64,000 nucleotides of DNA from Streptomyces sp. NBC_00425 (GTDB lineage Bacteria > Actinomycetota > Actinomycetes > Streptomycetales > Streptomycetaceae): positions 6,448,001 through 6,512,000 of the forward strand of contig NZ_CP107928.1 in assembly GCF_036030735.1 (NCBI RefSeq). The letters are read 5' to 3'. Below are positions 1 to 8,073 of the stretch, one piece after another. Each line of letters begins with the position of its first letter. The stretch's first letter is position 1. The notes under the pieces were generated by a model. The model searched no databases. It was not told the DNA's origin and saw only the letters and a list, made by a program, of their open reading frames with translations. Made by a program: the position numbers and the translations under genes.

Positions 1-1
1 C

Positions 2-1405
2 GGCACCACGGTGTCGGGGCAGAGCTCGGGCATCATGACCATCCTCGTCTTCGGCGCCGGCACGGACTACGCCCTGCTGCTCGTCTCGCGCTACCGGGAG
101 GAGCTGCGGCGCTTCGAGCGGCCCTACGACGCCATGCGGGCCGCGCTGCGCGGCTGCGGTCCGGCCGTGCTCGCCTCCGCCGGGACCGTCGCCGCCGCAC
201 TGCTGTGCCTGCTCGCCGCCGACCTCAACTCCAACCGGGGCATGGGCCCGCTGGGCACGGTGGGTGTGCTGTGCGCGCTCGTCACGATGCTGACGCTGCT
301 GCCCGCGCTCCTCGTCCTGCTGGGCCGCCGCGTGTTCTGGCCGCTCATTCCCGCCCACGGCAGCACGCCCAAAGCACGCCGATCGTTGTTCGCCGCGATG
401 GGCGCCTCGGCCGGGCGGCGCCCGCGGACCGTTCTGGCGGCCGGCGCCGTGCTGCTCGGCGCGCTCGCACTGGGCGCGCTCAACCTGCCCGGCGCGGTCA
501 GGCAGCAGGACTCCTTCGTCGACCGGCCCGAGTCGGTCGTCGCCATGCAGACCCTGGCCGAGGCCTTCCCCGAGCAGTCCGCCCAGCCCGTCGACGTGCT
601 GACCCCGGCCGGCCGGGCCGACGCCGCCCTCGCCGCGATCCGGGACACGCACGGTGTCGCCGACGCCCGCCGGGGCCGTACCGCGGCCGGCTGGACGGAG
701 ATCGCGGTGACCGCCGCCGCACCACCGCAGTCCGCCGCCGAGACGGCGACGATCGAGGCACTGCGGAAGCGGTTGCCCGACTCCTACGTCGGCGGACCCA
801 GCGCCCAGCAGATCGACCTCGAGGACGCCAACGCCCGCGACCGGCTCGTCGTCGTGCCGATCGTCCTCGTCTCCGTCCTGCTCATCCTGATCCTGCTGCT
901 GCGCTCCCTGGTCGCACCGTTGATGCTGGTCGCCGCCGTGGTGGCGGTGTGGGGAGCGGCCCTCGGACTCGGCGGGCTGGTGTTCGGGCCGGTGTTCGGC
1001 TTCGAGGGCACGGATCCCGGGCTCGGTCTGCTGTCCTTCGTCTTCCTGGTCGCTCTCGGCGTCGACTACGGCATCTTCCTGATGCACCGGATGCGGGAGG
1101 AGTCGCTGCGCGGCGCCGAACCCGACGCGGCGGCGCTGACCGCGCTGCGCACCACCGGCGGGGTCATCGCCTCCGCCGGGCTCGTCCTCGCCGCGACCTT
1201 CGCCGTCCTGACGAACATGGGACTCGTGCAACTCGTCGAGCTGGGCTTCGTGATCGCGGTGGGCGTGCTCCTGGACACCTTCCTCGTGCGGACCTACCTG
1301 GTGACCAGCGCGAGCGTGGCGCTGGGGCGGACGGTGTGGTGGCCGGGCCGGCTGTCCCGGGCGCCGGAACCCGAAACCGCCGCCCGTGAGCGGCAGTTCG
1401 CCTGA
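2..1405 (+). CDS. MMPL/RND-family membrane transporter, 5' end outside window
   Basis: The reading frame is already open at base 2, so only the last ~467 residues of a protein normally near 700 residues are present. The first visible residues are an MmpL-type GAGTDYALLLVSRYREEL block, the Asp-Tyr proton-relay region of one transmembrane half. Several hydrophobic helices follow, then an extracellular loop (roughly residues 165-270), then a second half with the repeated VDYGIFLMHRMREE motif. Family members export lipids or hydrophobic compounds across the membrane using proton motive force; the substrate cannot be read from the sequence. A strong hairpin follows the stop. The divergent C-terminal tail is short. 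Family assignment is secure; function beyond export is inference. Confidence 0.88.
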   Translation, partial: GTTVSGQSSGIMTILVFGAGTDYALLLVSRYREELRRFERPYDAMRAALRGCGPAVLASAGTVAAALLCLLAADLNSNRGMGPLGTVGVLCALVTMLTLLPALLVLLGRRVFWPLIPAHGSTPKARRSLFAAMGASAGRRPRTVLAAGAVLLGALALGALNLPGAVRQQDSFVDRPESVVAMQTLAEAFPEQSAQPVDVLTPAGRADAALAAIRDTHGVADARRGRTAAGWTEIAVTAAAPPQSAAETATIEALRKRLPDSYVGGPSAQQIDLEDANARDRLVVVPIVLVSVLLILILLLRSLVAPLMLVAAVVAVWGAALGLGGLVFGPVFGFEGTDPGLGLLSFVFLVALGVDYGIFLMHRMREESLRGAEPDAAALTALRTTGGVIASAGLVLAATFAVLTNMGLVQLVELGFVIAVGVLLDTFLVRTYLVTSASVALGRTVWWPGRLSRAPEPETAARERQFA

Positions 1406-1408
1406 GCG

Positions 1409-1443
1409 CCCGGGCGCCCCTCTTGACCGGAGGGGCGCCCGGG
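1409..1443. terminator. Hairpin after MMPL gene
   Basis: A perfect 14-bp inverted repeat (1409-1422 with 1430-1443) encloses a 7-base loop, starting 3 bases after the MMPL stop. There is no clear U-tract, as is common in Streptomyces. It separates the exporter from the sensor kinase gene. Confidence 0.7.
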
Positions 1444-1508
1444 TGCCGCAGGATGGTCCCGTGCAGGCAACCACGACACCGGCGCGTGCCCGGCGGGGCG
1501 AGCGGATC

Positions 1509-2909
1509 ATGACGGTGATCAACCGCGATCCCCGCACCGCCCCGCACCGCACCCGCACCGACGCACTGCTGGCCGCGGCGACGGCCCTGTTCGCCACGGC
1601 CGTAGCCCTCGCCGGCGATGAGGGCCGTCCGCACGCACTCGGCTGGACGCTGCTGCTCGCGGGCCACGTGCCACTCGTGTGGCGCCGCCGCGCCCCGCTG
1701 ACGGCCCTGCTCGTGGTGGTGGCCTGCATCGTGCCGTACCACGTCCTCGACTACGATCACGACGCGCCCCTCGCCGTGACCATGGTGGCGCTCTACACCG
1801 TCGCGGCGAGCGGCACGGCACGCCGCACGCTGCTCACGGGCGCCGCCGTCCTCGGCGTGACCCTGGTCGCCAACGCCCTCACCAACCCCGACGGGGTGCT
1901 GGAGGTGCTGCGGATCTCCGGCTGGGTCATCGCCGTGCTGTTCTGCGGCATGAGCGCCCGCTTCTACCGCCAGTACGTCGCCGCCATCGTGGAGCGCGCC
2001 GAGCGCGCGGAGCGCACCCGAGACGAGGAGGCCCGCCGCCGGGTCGCCGAGGAGCGTCTGCGCATCGCCCGTGACCTGCACGATCTGCTGGCGCACACCA
2101 TCACCCTGGTCGGTGTGCAGACCTCCGTCGCCGCCCACGTCCTGACGGCGGACCCCGAGCGGCTCGACCGCGCGGCCGTGGCCAAGGCCCTCGACGACAT
2201 CGCCGAGACCTGTCGCAGTGCGCGCGCCGAGATCCGTACGACGCTGGAGGTGCTGCGCGAGAACGGCGCCCTCGACGCGCGCGGGCCGCTCCCCGGCCTG
2301 CACGGCCTGGCCGACCTCGTGGAGACGGCTCGGGCGGCCGGGGCGCAGGTCGACCTCTCGGTGCAGGTGACGTCGCCGCAAACCCCGCCGTCGGTCGGCG
2401 CGGCCGTCTACCGGATCGTCCAGGAAGCGCTGACCAACGCGGTCCGGCACGGCGGACGGCACGGTGCGCCGGTGGGGGTGCGGGTACGGGTGTACGAGAC
2501 ACGGGGCGCGGTGCGGGTCGAGATCACCGACGACGGGGCGGGCGGCGCCGGCACGGCGGACAGCGGCACGCCGGTCGCCGGTACCGGTGCGGCGGGACTC
2601 GGTACGGGAACGGCCGGTGTCGGTACCGGTACGACAGGCCTCGGTACCGGTGCGGCATGCGCCGGCGTCAGGAGTGCCGGCCCGAACGCCGCCGCCCCGA
2701 GCGTCGCGACGGGGGCCGACGCGCGGGTGGCCCCGGGTGCGGACACGGGCGTCGACCGGTCCGGGGTCGACGACGAGGCGCGGGGCTTCGGTCTCGTGGG
2801 CATGCGCGAACGCGCCCGCAGTGTCGGCGGGACGCTGACCGCGGGTCCGCGGGACGACGGGAGGGGCTTCGCGGTGAGCGCCGTGCTGCCGACGGGGGAG
2901 AGCCGATGA
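1509..2909 (+). CDS. NarL-type sensor histidine kinase
   Basis: A 466-residue kinase of the HisKA_3 class. The N-terminal third is membrane-spanning hydrophobic segments (residues ~18-155), followed by a charged coiled-coil linker. The dimerisation box RIARDLHDLLAHT has the likely phospho-acceptor at about H191. The HATPase domain has an N-box (IVQEALTNAVRHG) and the GFGLVGMRERA G-box. Between the N-box side (DDGAGG) and the G-box is a ~75-residue Gly/Thr/Ala-rich insertion containing four 7-residue repeats. I chose ATG 1509, preceded by GGGGCGAG; GTG 1461 is an in-frame alternative. The stop overlaps the response regulator start (ATGA), so the two are translationally coupled. The signal sensed is unknown. 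Confidence 0.88.
   Translation: MTVINRDPRTAPHRTRTDALLAAATALFATAVALAGDEGRPHALGWTLLLAGHVPLVWRRRAPLTALLVVVACIVPYHVLDYDHDAPLAVTMVALYTVAASGTARRTLLTGAAVLGVTLVANALTNPDGVLEVLRISGWVIAVLFCGMSARFYRQYVAAIVERAERAERTRDEEARRRVAEERLRIARDLHDLLAHTITLVGVQTSVAAHVLTADPERLDRAAVAKALDDIAETCRSARAEIRTTLEVLRENGALDARGPLPGLHGLADLVETARAAGAQVDLSVQVTSPQTPPSVGAAVYRIVQEALTNAVRHGGRHGAPVGVRVRVYETRGAVRVEITDDGAGGAGTADSGTPVAGTGAAGLGTGTAGVGTGTTGLGTGAACAGVRSAGPNAAAPSVATGADARVAPGADTGVDRSGVDDEARGFGLVGMRERARSVGGTLTAGPRDDGRGFAVSAVLPTGESR
2580..2665 (+). repeat. 21-bp in-frame tandem repeat inside kinase gene
   Basis: GGTACCGGT-type cores start at 2580, 2601, 2622 and 2643, an exact 21-bp period. They encode four 7-residue units of the type GTGxxGL. 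The repeat lies inside the ATP-binding domain of the histidine kinase, so it lengthens the ATP-lid region without breaking the frame. Confidence 0.85.
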
Positions 2910-3583
2910 CCGCGAGCCGGACGATCCGGGTGCTGCTGGCCGACGACCAGACCCTGGTCCGGGCCGCGTTCGCGATGCTCGTCGACTCCGCGCCGGACAT
3001 GGAGGTCGTCGGGCAGGCCGGGACCGGCCGGGAGGCGCTGGCGGGGGCCCGCGGCGAGCGGCCCGACCTCGTCGTGATGGACATCCGCATGCCCGATCTC
3101 GACGGCATCGAGGCGACCCGGCTGATCGCCGCCGACGAGGCCCTGACCGGGGTCCGCGTACTGGTCCTGACCACGTACGACACGGACGCGAACATCGTCG
3201 AGGCGCTCCGCGCGGGCGCTTCCGGGTTCCTGGTGAAGGACACCCGGCCCGCCGAACTCCTGGACGCCATCCGCACGGTCGCCGCCGGCGAGGCGTTGCT
3301 GTCGCCAGGGCCGACGGCCCGGCTGATCGCCCGGTTCCTGCGCAGTCCCGCCGGCCCACCCGCGGTCGGCGGACCGGAGGGACTCTCCGAGCGGGAGCGC
3401 GAGGTGCTCGCCCTCGTCGCGCGCGGGCTGACCAACACCGAGATCGGCGAGGCGCTGGGCCTCAGCCCGCTCACCGCCAAGACCCACGTCAGCCGGATCA
3501 TGGGCAAACTGGGCGCCCGGGACCGGGCCCAACTGGTCATCGTGGCCTACGAGTCGGGACTGGTGACACCGGGCAGGGCGTGA
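2906..3583 (+). CDS. NarL/LuxR-family response regulator
   Basis: A 225-residue two-component regulator. The receiver domain spans residues ~7-125, with acidic pocket DD (residues 13-14), phospho-acceptor Asp59 in LVVMDIRMPD and the conserved Lys in FLVKDT. A C-terminal LuxR helix-turn-helix (LSEREREVLALVARGLTNTE, then TAKTHVSRIMGKL) binds DNA. The ATG overlaps the kinase TGA by 4 nt, so this is the cognate partner of the upstream kinase. Targets are unknown; proximity to the MMPL exporter makes that gene a plausible one (inference). It converges on the next gene with only 4 bases between stops. Confidence 0.92.
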   Translation: MTASRTIRVLLADDQTLVRAAFAMLVDSAPDMEVVGQAGTGREALAGARGERPDLVVMDIRMPDLDGIEATRLIAADEALTGVRVLVLTTYDTDANIVEALRAGASGFLVKDTRPAELLDAIRTVAAGEALLSPGPTARLIARFLRSPAGPPAVGGPEGLSEREREVLALVARGLTNTEIGEALGLSPLTAKTHVSRIMGKLGARDRAQLVIVAYESGLVTPGRA

Positions 3584-3587
3584 CCGC

Positions 3588-4550
3588 CTACGGCAGCGTC
3601 CGGTGGTACGTGCTGTCCGTGTCGGAGTCGTAGACGAGCGTGCCCGCGCCGTCGTAACCCTTGACGTGCGGGGCCAGGGTGACCTGTCGGTCCAGCATTC
3701 CGGCGGCCACGAACCAGCCGTGGTCGAGCGTGGCGGCGACCGGGCCCGCGTCGCCGTAGGAGACGGTCACCTTGGTCACCGACGGCTCGACGGTGCCGAT
3801 GGCCGCCCAGCGGAACGGCAGCTTCCAATGCCCCTTGTCGAGGTACGACTGCTGGTACAGGGCGCCGCCGTTGGCATCGGGCACCACCACGCCCACGTTC
3901 GCCGGGTTCGCGTCGCTCGAGCTGACGCTGATGCCGGAGCCCACGCCGCCCTCGATGTCGCACACCACCCGGAAGCCGGCCGGCTGTTCCTTCACGCCGA
4001 CGACGTGGAAGCCGTCACCGGGGGCGTTGGAGTCGCCCGTGCTCTTCGCGGCGAGGATGATCCGGTAGTCCCGGGCCTTGCCCAGCCGGGCCTTCGTCCC
4101 GCCCTCGGCTTTCAGGCACGCTGCCAGACCGTCAGCCGCCTGCGTGAAGGTGATCCCGTCCAGCAGCTGACCGTCCGTCGCCGGCCGCGCGGGCCCGGAG
4201 GCGCCGCCGCCCGCCGCCGGGCCCCCCGTCGAGCCCGTCGTCGTGCCTCCCGTCGTGCCCGGGTTCGCGGCCGTGCCGCCCGGGACGCTCGCCGACGGCT
4301 TCGTCGCCGCCGTGTCGGAGCCCCGCCCCCCGCTCCCGCCGGCCACGGCGTACGCCCCCACCGGCACGGCGGCCAGCGTCGCCAGCACCGCACCGGCCAG
4401 CGCCACGCGCCGCCGCCGCTCGGCCAGTCCCCGCTGCCGGATCGCCGGATACGGCGCCGGTGACGGGCTGATGGTGTACGCGTCCTCCGCGAGCAGCTCA
4501 CGCATCCGCGCCTCGAACCCGAAGTCCTCGTGCCCGCCTGTCTCGTTCAC
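3588..4550 (-). CDS. Single-pass membrane protein encoded with an ECF sigma factor (putative anti-sigma or partner)
   Basis: A 320-residue protein starting at GTG 4550 with GGGGAG upstream. It has an ~50-residue cytoplasmic N-terminus (HEDFGFEARMRELLAED...), one transmembrane helix (ALAGAVLATLAAVPVGAYAV), then a Gly/Thr/Pro-rich spacer and a ~200-residue extracytoplasmic domain. The start lies inside the 3' end of the sigma-factor gene (53-bp overlap), so the two are one transcriptional and translational unit. The layout of short cytoplasmic part, TM and exposed domain is that of a membrane anti-sigma factor, but no zinc-binding HxxxCxxC motif is visible. A regulatory role is therefore inferred from context. 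Confidence 0.65.
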   Translation of the reverse strand: MNETGGHEDFGFEARMRELLAEDAYTISPSPAPYPAIRQRGLAERRRRVALAGAVLATLAAVPVGAYAVAGGSGGRGSDTAATKPSASVPGGTAANPGTTGGTTTGSTGGPAAGGGASGPARPATDGQLLDGITFTQAADGLAACLKAEGGTKARLGKARDYRIILAAKSTGDSNAPGDGFHVVGVKEQPAGFRVVCDIEGGVGSGISVSSSDANPANVGVVVPDANGGALYQQSYLDKGHWKLPFRWAAIGTVEPSVTKVTVSYGDAGPVAATLDHGWFVAAGMLDRQVTLAPHVKGYDGAGTLVYDSDTDSTYHRTLP

Positions 4551-5100
4551 CGCTGTCTCCCCGCTCTCCTTGCTCTGCCTGCCCCCGACCGTCCGCCGAC
4601 GTGCGGCCCGCGGACAGTCCCGGATACGTTCGCAACTTGGCCAGACCCTTCGACGCCTGGCTCTTGACCGTGCCGGTCGAGCAGCCGAGCACCTCGGCCA
4701 CCTCCGCCTCGGAGAGGTCCTCCCAGTACCGGAGCACCACCACCGCCCGTTGCCTGGGCGGCAGTTGGGCGAGTCCGGCGAGCAGCGAGCCACGCTCCTC
4801 CACCCGCCCCGCGCCCTCGTCGAGCCCCGCCCGGTCCGGCGGCGCCGCGGTCAGCGCCTCGGTGACCCGCCGCTTGCGGAACCGGTCGCTGTTGCACGTG
4901 ACCAGCATCCGCCGCACGTACGCCTCCGGGCTGTCGCTGCGCGATATCCGCCGCCACGACCGGTACGCCTTGGCCAGCGCGGTCTGCGTCAGGTCCTCCG
5001 CGTGATGGACGTCCCCCGTGAGCAGATACGCGGTTCGCACGAGCCGGGACCACCGCGCTCTGACGAACTCGTGGAACCGGTCCTCTTGTTCGGCCTGCAT
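4498..5100 (-). CDS. SigE-family ECF RNA polymerase sigma factor
   Basis: A 200-residue group IV sigma factor. Region 2 (FHEFVRARWSRLVRTAYLLT ... DLTQTALAKAYRSW) and region 4 (LPPRQRAVVVLRYWEDLSEA ... CSTGTVKSQASKGLAKLR) are both intact. ATG 5100 has a good GAGGAGG ribosome-binding site 8 bases upstream. The coding region overlaps the downstream membrane protein gene. The immediate upstream region carries a sequence like the promoters these sigma factors recognise, suggesting autoregulation. The C-terminal extension past region 4 is polar and is the part that overlaps the next gene. Confidence 0.88.
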   Translation of the reverse strand: MQAEQEDRFHEFVRARWSRLVRTAYLLTGDVHHAEDLTQTALAKAYRSWRRISRSDSPEAYVRRMLVTCNSDRFRKRRVTEALTAAPPDRAGLDEGAGRVEERGSLLAGLAQLPPRQRAVVVLRYWEDLSEAEVAEVLGCSTGTVKSQASKGLAKLRTYPGLSAGRTSADGRGQAEQGERGDSGERDRRARGLRVRGADA

Positions 5101-5121
5101 CAAGCACCCTCCTCGCCCCCC

Positions 5122-5151
5122 AGACCACCGGGGGGTCCGAATCGGTTGCCC
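5122..5151 (-). promoter_or_regulatory. Candidate autoregulatory ECF promoter
   Basis: Reading on the minus strand, GGGCAACC (5151-5144) is followed after exactly 16 bases by TGGTCT (5127-5122), about 22 bases before the sigma start. The AACC plus GTC arrangement resembles ECF sigma promoters in general. The match is by eye and the true consensus for this sigma factor is unknown. Confidence 0.35.
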
Positions 5152-5180
5152 GGTCCCGGCGAACGCGTTGGAATGGAGTG

Positions 5181-5630
5181 ATGCACAAGGACGCATGGGC
5201 CTGGAGTGAGGACGCCCCCGGAGTGCTCGCCCTGCCCTCCGGCCGGCTGATCCGCGGCCGCGGCCTGCGCCGCCCGCTCGACCCGTCGGCGCCCGCCCCC
5301 GCCTACGGCCTCTACCTGCTGGGCCGGCGCCCCCCGGCGGCGCCCTGGGAGTCCCGCTGGGTCCACTGGCCCGACTTCCGCCTCCCCGCCGACCGCGGCG
5401 ACGCCCGCACGGCCCTCACCGAGGCGTGGCGCCGGGCGGCCGACGAACGCGTGGAGATCGCCTGCTTCGGCGGCCGCGGCCGCACCGGCACCGCCCTCGC
5501 CTGCCTGGCCGTCCTGGACGGCGTCCCCCCGAAGGAAGCGGTCGCCTTCGTCCGCCGCCACTACGACCGCCACGCGGTGGAGACGCCTTGGCAACGGCGC
5601 TACGTACGGCGGTTCGGCGCTCCGGCGTAG
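5181..5630 (+). CDS. Protein-tyrosine/dual-specificity phosphatase-like protein
   Basis: A 149-residue cytoplasmic protein with the signature CFGGRGRTGTALAC, which fits the C-x5-R-(S/T) phosphate-binding loop of cysteine-dependent phosphatases (catalytic Cys then Arg). A possible general-acid Asp lies in the WPDFRLPAD segment about 40 residues earlier. It is about the size of minimal tyrosine phosphatase-like proteins. ATG 5181 is preferred over the adjacent GTG 5178. It is transcribed divergently from the ECF sigma factor with an 80-bp shared region, but no functional link can be shown. The substrate is unknown. Confidence 0.75.
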   Translation: MHKDAWAWSEDAPGVLALPSGRLIRGRGLRRPLDPSAPAPAYGLYLLGRRPPAAPWESRWVHWPDFRLPADRGDARTALTEAWRRAADERVEIACFGGRGRTGTALACLAVLDGVPPKEAVAFVRRHYDRHAVETPWQRRYVRRFGAPA

Positions 5631-5702
5631 CGCAGCGCCGCGGCTAGACTGACCGCTCCTCGGGACGGACACACGAGCCGGGGGCCTGTCGAGGAGGTCA
5701 GG

Positions 5703-6653
5703 ATGCCGGCACCCGCGGTAGTGATCGGTGCCGGCGTGGTCGGCCTCACCACGGCGGTCAGCCTCGCGGAGGCGGGCCGGGACGTGCGGGTGGACGCCGA
5801 ACTGCTTCCCGGCGCCACGACCTCGGCCGCCGCGGGCGCCTCGTGGGATCCGTTTCTGGCCGAACCCGCCGACCTGGTGGAGCGCTGGAGCAAGGAAACG
5901 CTGAGCCTTCTGCTGGAGCTCGCAACCGACGACGGCACGGGGGTCCGTCTCGTCGAAGGCACGCACGAGTCCCGCGTGCCGCGGGATGTGCCGGCATGGG
6001 CTCCCTGGGTGGATGCCGGACCGTGTGCACCAGGGGATCTGCGCCCGGGTTATGTCGAGGGGTGGCGCTACCGTGCTCCCGTCGTCGACATGCCCAGGTA
6101 CATGGGCTATCTCGCCGACCGGTTGGCACAGGCCGGCGGGCGGCTGCGACAGCACCGCTACGCCTCACTCGAAGAGGCGCTGTCGGAGGCGCCCGTCATC
6201 GTGAACTGCACGGGAACCGGCGCGCGAGCCCTGGTCGGGGACTCGTCCGTGGAGGCGGTACGCGGCCAACTCGTCGTGGTCGAGAACCCCGGCATCACGA
6301 CGTTCTTCTGTGACGACACCCCGGAAGCCGACGAACTCACGTATTTCTACCCGCAGTCCGACGTGGTGGTCCTGGGCGGTACCTCGGACCGGGGGAACTG
6401 GGATCTGCGACCCGATGGCGCTGCCGCCGCGGACATCCTCCGACGGTGTGCGCAGATCGAGCCTTCCCTCGCTGACGCCCGGGTGGTGGGGCACCGCGTC
6501 GGTCTCAGGCCGGTCAGGCCCCGGGTCCGGCTGGACACGGAAAACCGTGACGGCGCACTGGTCCTGCACAACTACGGCCATGGAGGCGCCGGGCTGACCC
6601 TGTCCTGGGGATGCGCCCGTGAGGCCGTCGACCTGCTGCACGCCGCCGAGTAG
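5703..6653 (+). CDS. FAD-dependent D-amino acid oxidase family protein
   Basis: 316 residues, normal for DAO/DASPO enzymes that oxidatively deaminate D-amino acids. The N-terminal dinucleotide-binding motif is VIGAGVVGLTTAVSLAEAG. The C-terminal family signature NYGHGGAGLTLSWGCA packs against FAD, and GGTSDRGNWD plus RVGLRPVRPRVRL are typical of the substrate side. A GAGGAGG ribosome-binding site lies 7 bases before ATG 5703. It probably stands alone: the next gene converges with 12 bases between stops. Whether it prefers neutral or acidic D-amino acids cannot be judged from sequence alone. Confidence 0.88.
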   Translation: MPAPAVVIGAGVVGLTTAVSLAEAGRDVRVDAELLPGATTSAAAGASWDPFLAEPADLVERWSKETLSLLLELATDDGTGVRLVEGTHESRVPRDVPAWAPWVDAGPCAPGDLRPGYVEGWRYRAPVVDMPRYMGYLADRLAQAGGRLRQHRYASLEEALSEAPVIVNCTGTGARALVGDSSVEAVRGQLVVVENPGITTFFCDDTPEADELTYFYPQSDVVVLGGTSDRGNWDLRPDGAAAADILRRCAQIEPSLADARVVGHRVGLRPVRPRVRLDTENRDGALVLHNYGHGGAGLTLSWGCAREAVDLLHAAE

Positions 6654-6665
6654 AGGAGCCGTCGC

Positions 6666-7883
6666 TCACTCCCTGACCTGCCACTGACGGCGCCCTGCCG
6701 TCCCCGCCTCGGGACCTCGACGGTAGAGATACAGCCAGGTCCGGGCGGAGAGCGCACAGGCGAGCGCGGCGGTCCAGGGCCAGCTGGTGGTGTCCGTAGC
6801 CACGACGGCCGCTCCGATGAGGGGCGAGGCCGCCGTGAACGCCATGAGAACGATCTCCACGATGCTCTTGCGGAACCGGTGGGCGATGGAGAACTCCGAC
6901 CGCTCGTACCAGGCGATGCCCACGCTCAGCAGGGCGGCCATGACCATCGTCGTCCTCGGATCGCCGCTCGCCTGCGCGTAGGTGACGGGGAGCGAGATGA
7001 GGAACGGCAGCACACCGCCGAACTCGGAGAGCACGTTGCCGTATTTCATGATCCTCCCGAACGTGTTCGAGTGGATGCGCGCGAGTTCTCCCGAGGCGCT
7101 GGCGTAGACGATCAGGGACAACACTGTGCTGAAGGTCGCGCCGATCAGAAGAAGGCGCACGTCGTCAGGGAATCGTGTCGAGGTGAAGGCGAAACCCAGG
7201 AGGAACGTGATCGCCGCCAGTATCGCCCCGGAGAACGCTATGCCCGCCGCGGCCTCACCGGACTGAAGGGTTGCGGGGTCGTCCTGCTCGAAACGCGTGA
7301 TCTCCAGCGCGGGCTCACCCCGCAGGGACACCAGCGCGGTCACGGCCTGATCCTGCGACCCCAGGGATTCGATCAGTTGAGTCTGCGCGCGCAGGGGGAC
7401 GAGATACCGCGTGTCGGGGTCTATGTACTCGACGCGTCTCTTGTGCTGGTAGTGGAGGCAGACTCCGTCGGCGTGCCTGCTGGTGCGCATGACGCGAGTG
7501 CCGATGAAGCCGCTCTTCAGCAGGAGACCCGACAGCGGGATGTCCGCGATCTCGATCACAGCCGAGACCAACGGGGCCGGACCGACGCGCTCCGAGATGC
7601 GCAGTGACAGTTCGTCCAGGAGGCGGAGCGCGATCCCCTGCCGGCGCAGGCCGTCGCGGACGGCAGCCGCCGACAGACGCACATGTCCGGGGGAGGGCCG
7701 CTCCGCGGCGACGCATCCGACCACCTCGCCGTCGGACTCGGCGACCCGGACCAGCCCTCCGGCGATCGACTCGGCCAGCAGGGCCGACGACGGAACCTCG
7801 GCGGTGTCGCACGTCTCTGCCAGTAATCGGCTCAGTCCCGGCAGATCGTCTGCACGCGCGTCCCGGGTGGACCATGCGCTCAC
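6666..7883 (-). CDS. GNAT acetyltransferase domain fused to a multi-pass membrane domain
   Basis: 405 residues from GTG 7883 (GAGGGGG upstream). Residues ~1-155 form a GNAT fold: the acetyl-CoA loop is in the segment containing RRQGIALRLLDEL, preceded by VVGCVAAERPSPGHVRLSA. A linker (DPDTRYLVPLRAQTQLIESL) leads to a C-terminal domain with about six hydrophobic helices (from AAGIAFSGAILAAITFLLGF to WTAALACALSARTWLYLY). Such membrane-tethered acetyltransferases are uncommon. Codon 20 is TTA (7824-7826), so translation may depend on the bldA leucyl-tRNA. The acyl acceptor is unknown; a lipid or membrane-protein target is inference. Confidence 0.7.
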   Translation of the reverse strand: MSAWSTRDARADDLPGLSRLLAETCDTAEVPSSALLAESIAGGLVRVAESDGEVVGCVAAERPSPGHVRLSAAAVRDGLRRQGIALRLLDELSLRISERVGPAPLVSAVIEIADIPLSGLLLKSGFIGTRVMRTSRHADGVCLHYQHKRRVEYIDPDTRYLVPLRAQTQLIESLGSQDQAVTALVSLRGEPALEITRFEQDDPATLQSGEAAAGIAFSGAILAAITFLLGFAFTSTRFPDDVRLLLIGATFSTVLSLIVYASASGELARIHSNTFGRIMKYGNVLSEFGGVLPFLISLPVTYAQASGDPRTTMVMAALLSVGIAWYERSEFSIAHRFRKSIVEIVLMAFTAASPLIGAAVVATDTTSWPWTAALACALSARTWLYLYRRGPEAGTAGRRQWQVRE

Positions 7884-8073
7884 TACGTCGCGCCCCCTCG
7901 GCCGTGTGGCCGACGCGCGGGCCACCGCCCCCAGCGCATTCGTCGGCCTGCTCCCCAAGCCGTTCGATCGTACAGATCGGTTGCCGGGCCGTCTCTAGGT
8001 CGGGACCGTCCGATCCCGACCTACCCCCGACGCTCGGGCACGCCCTGCTTCGCGCGTAGGCGAGAATGGGGGT

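Noticed and set aside
1423..1429. TTGACC in the hairpin loop as a -35 promoter element
   Set aside because: It lies in the loop of a 14-bp terminator stem and has no matching -10 at proper distance.
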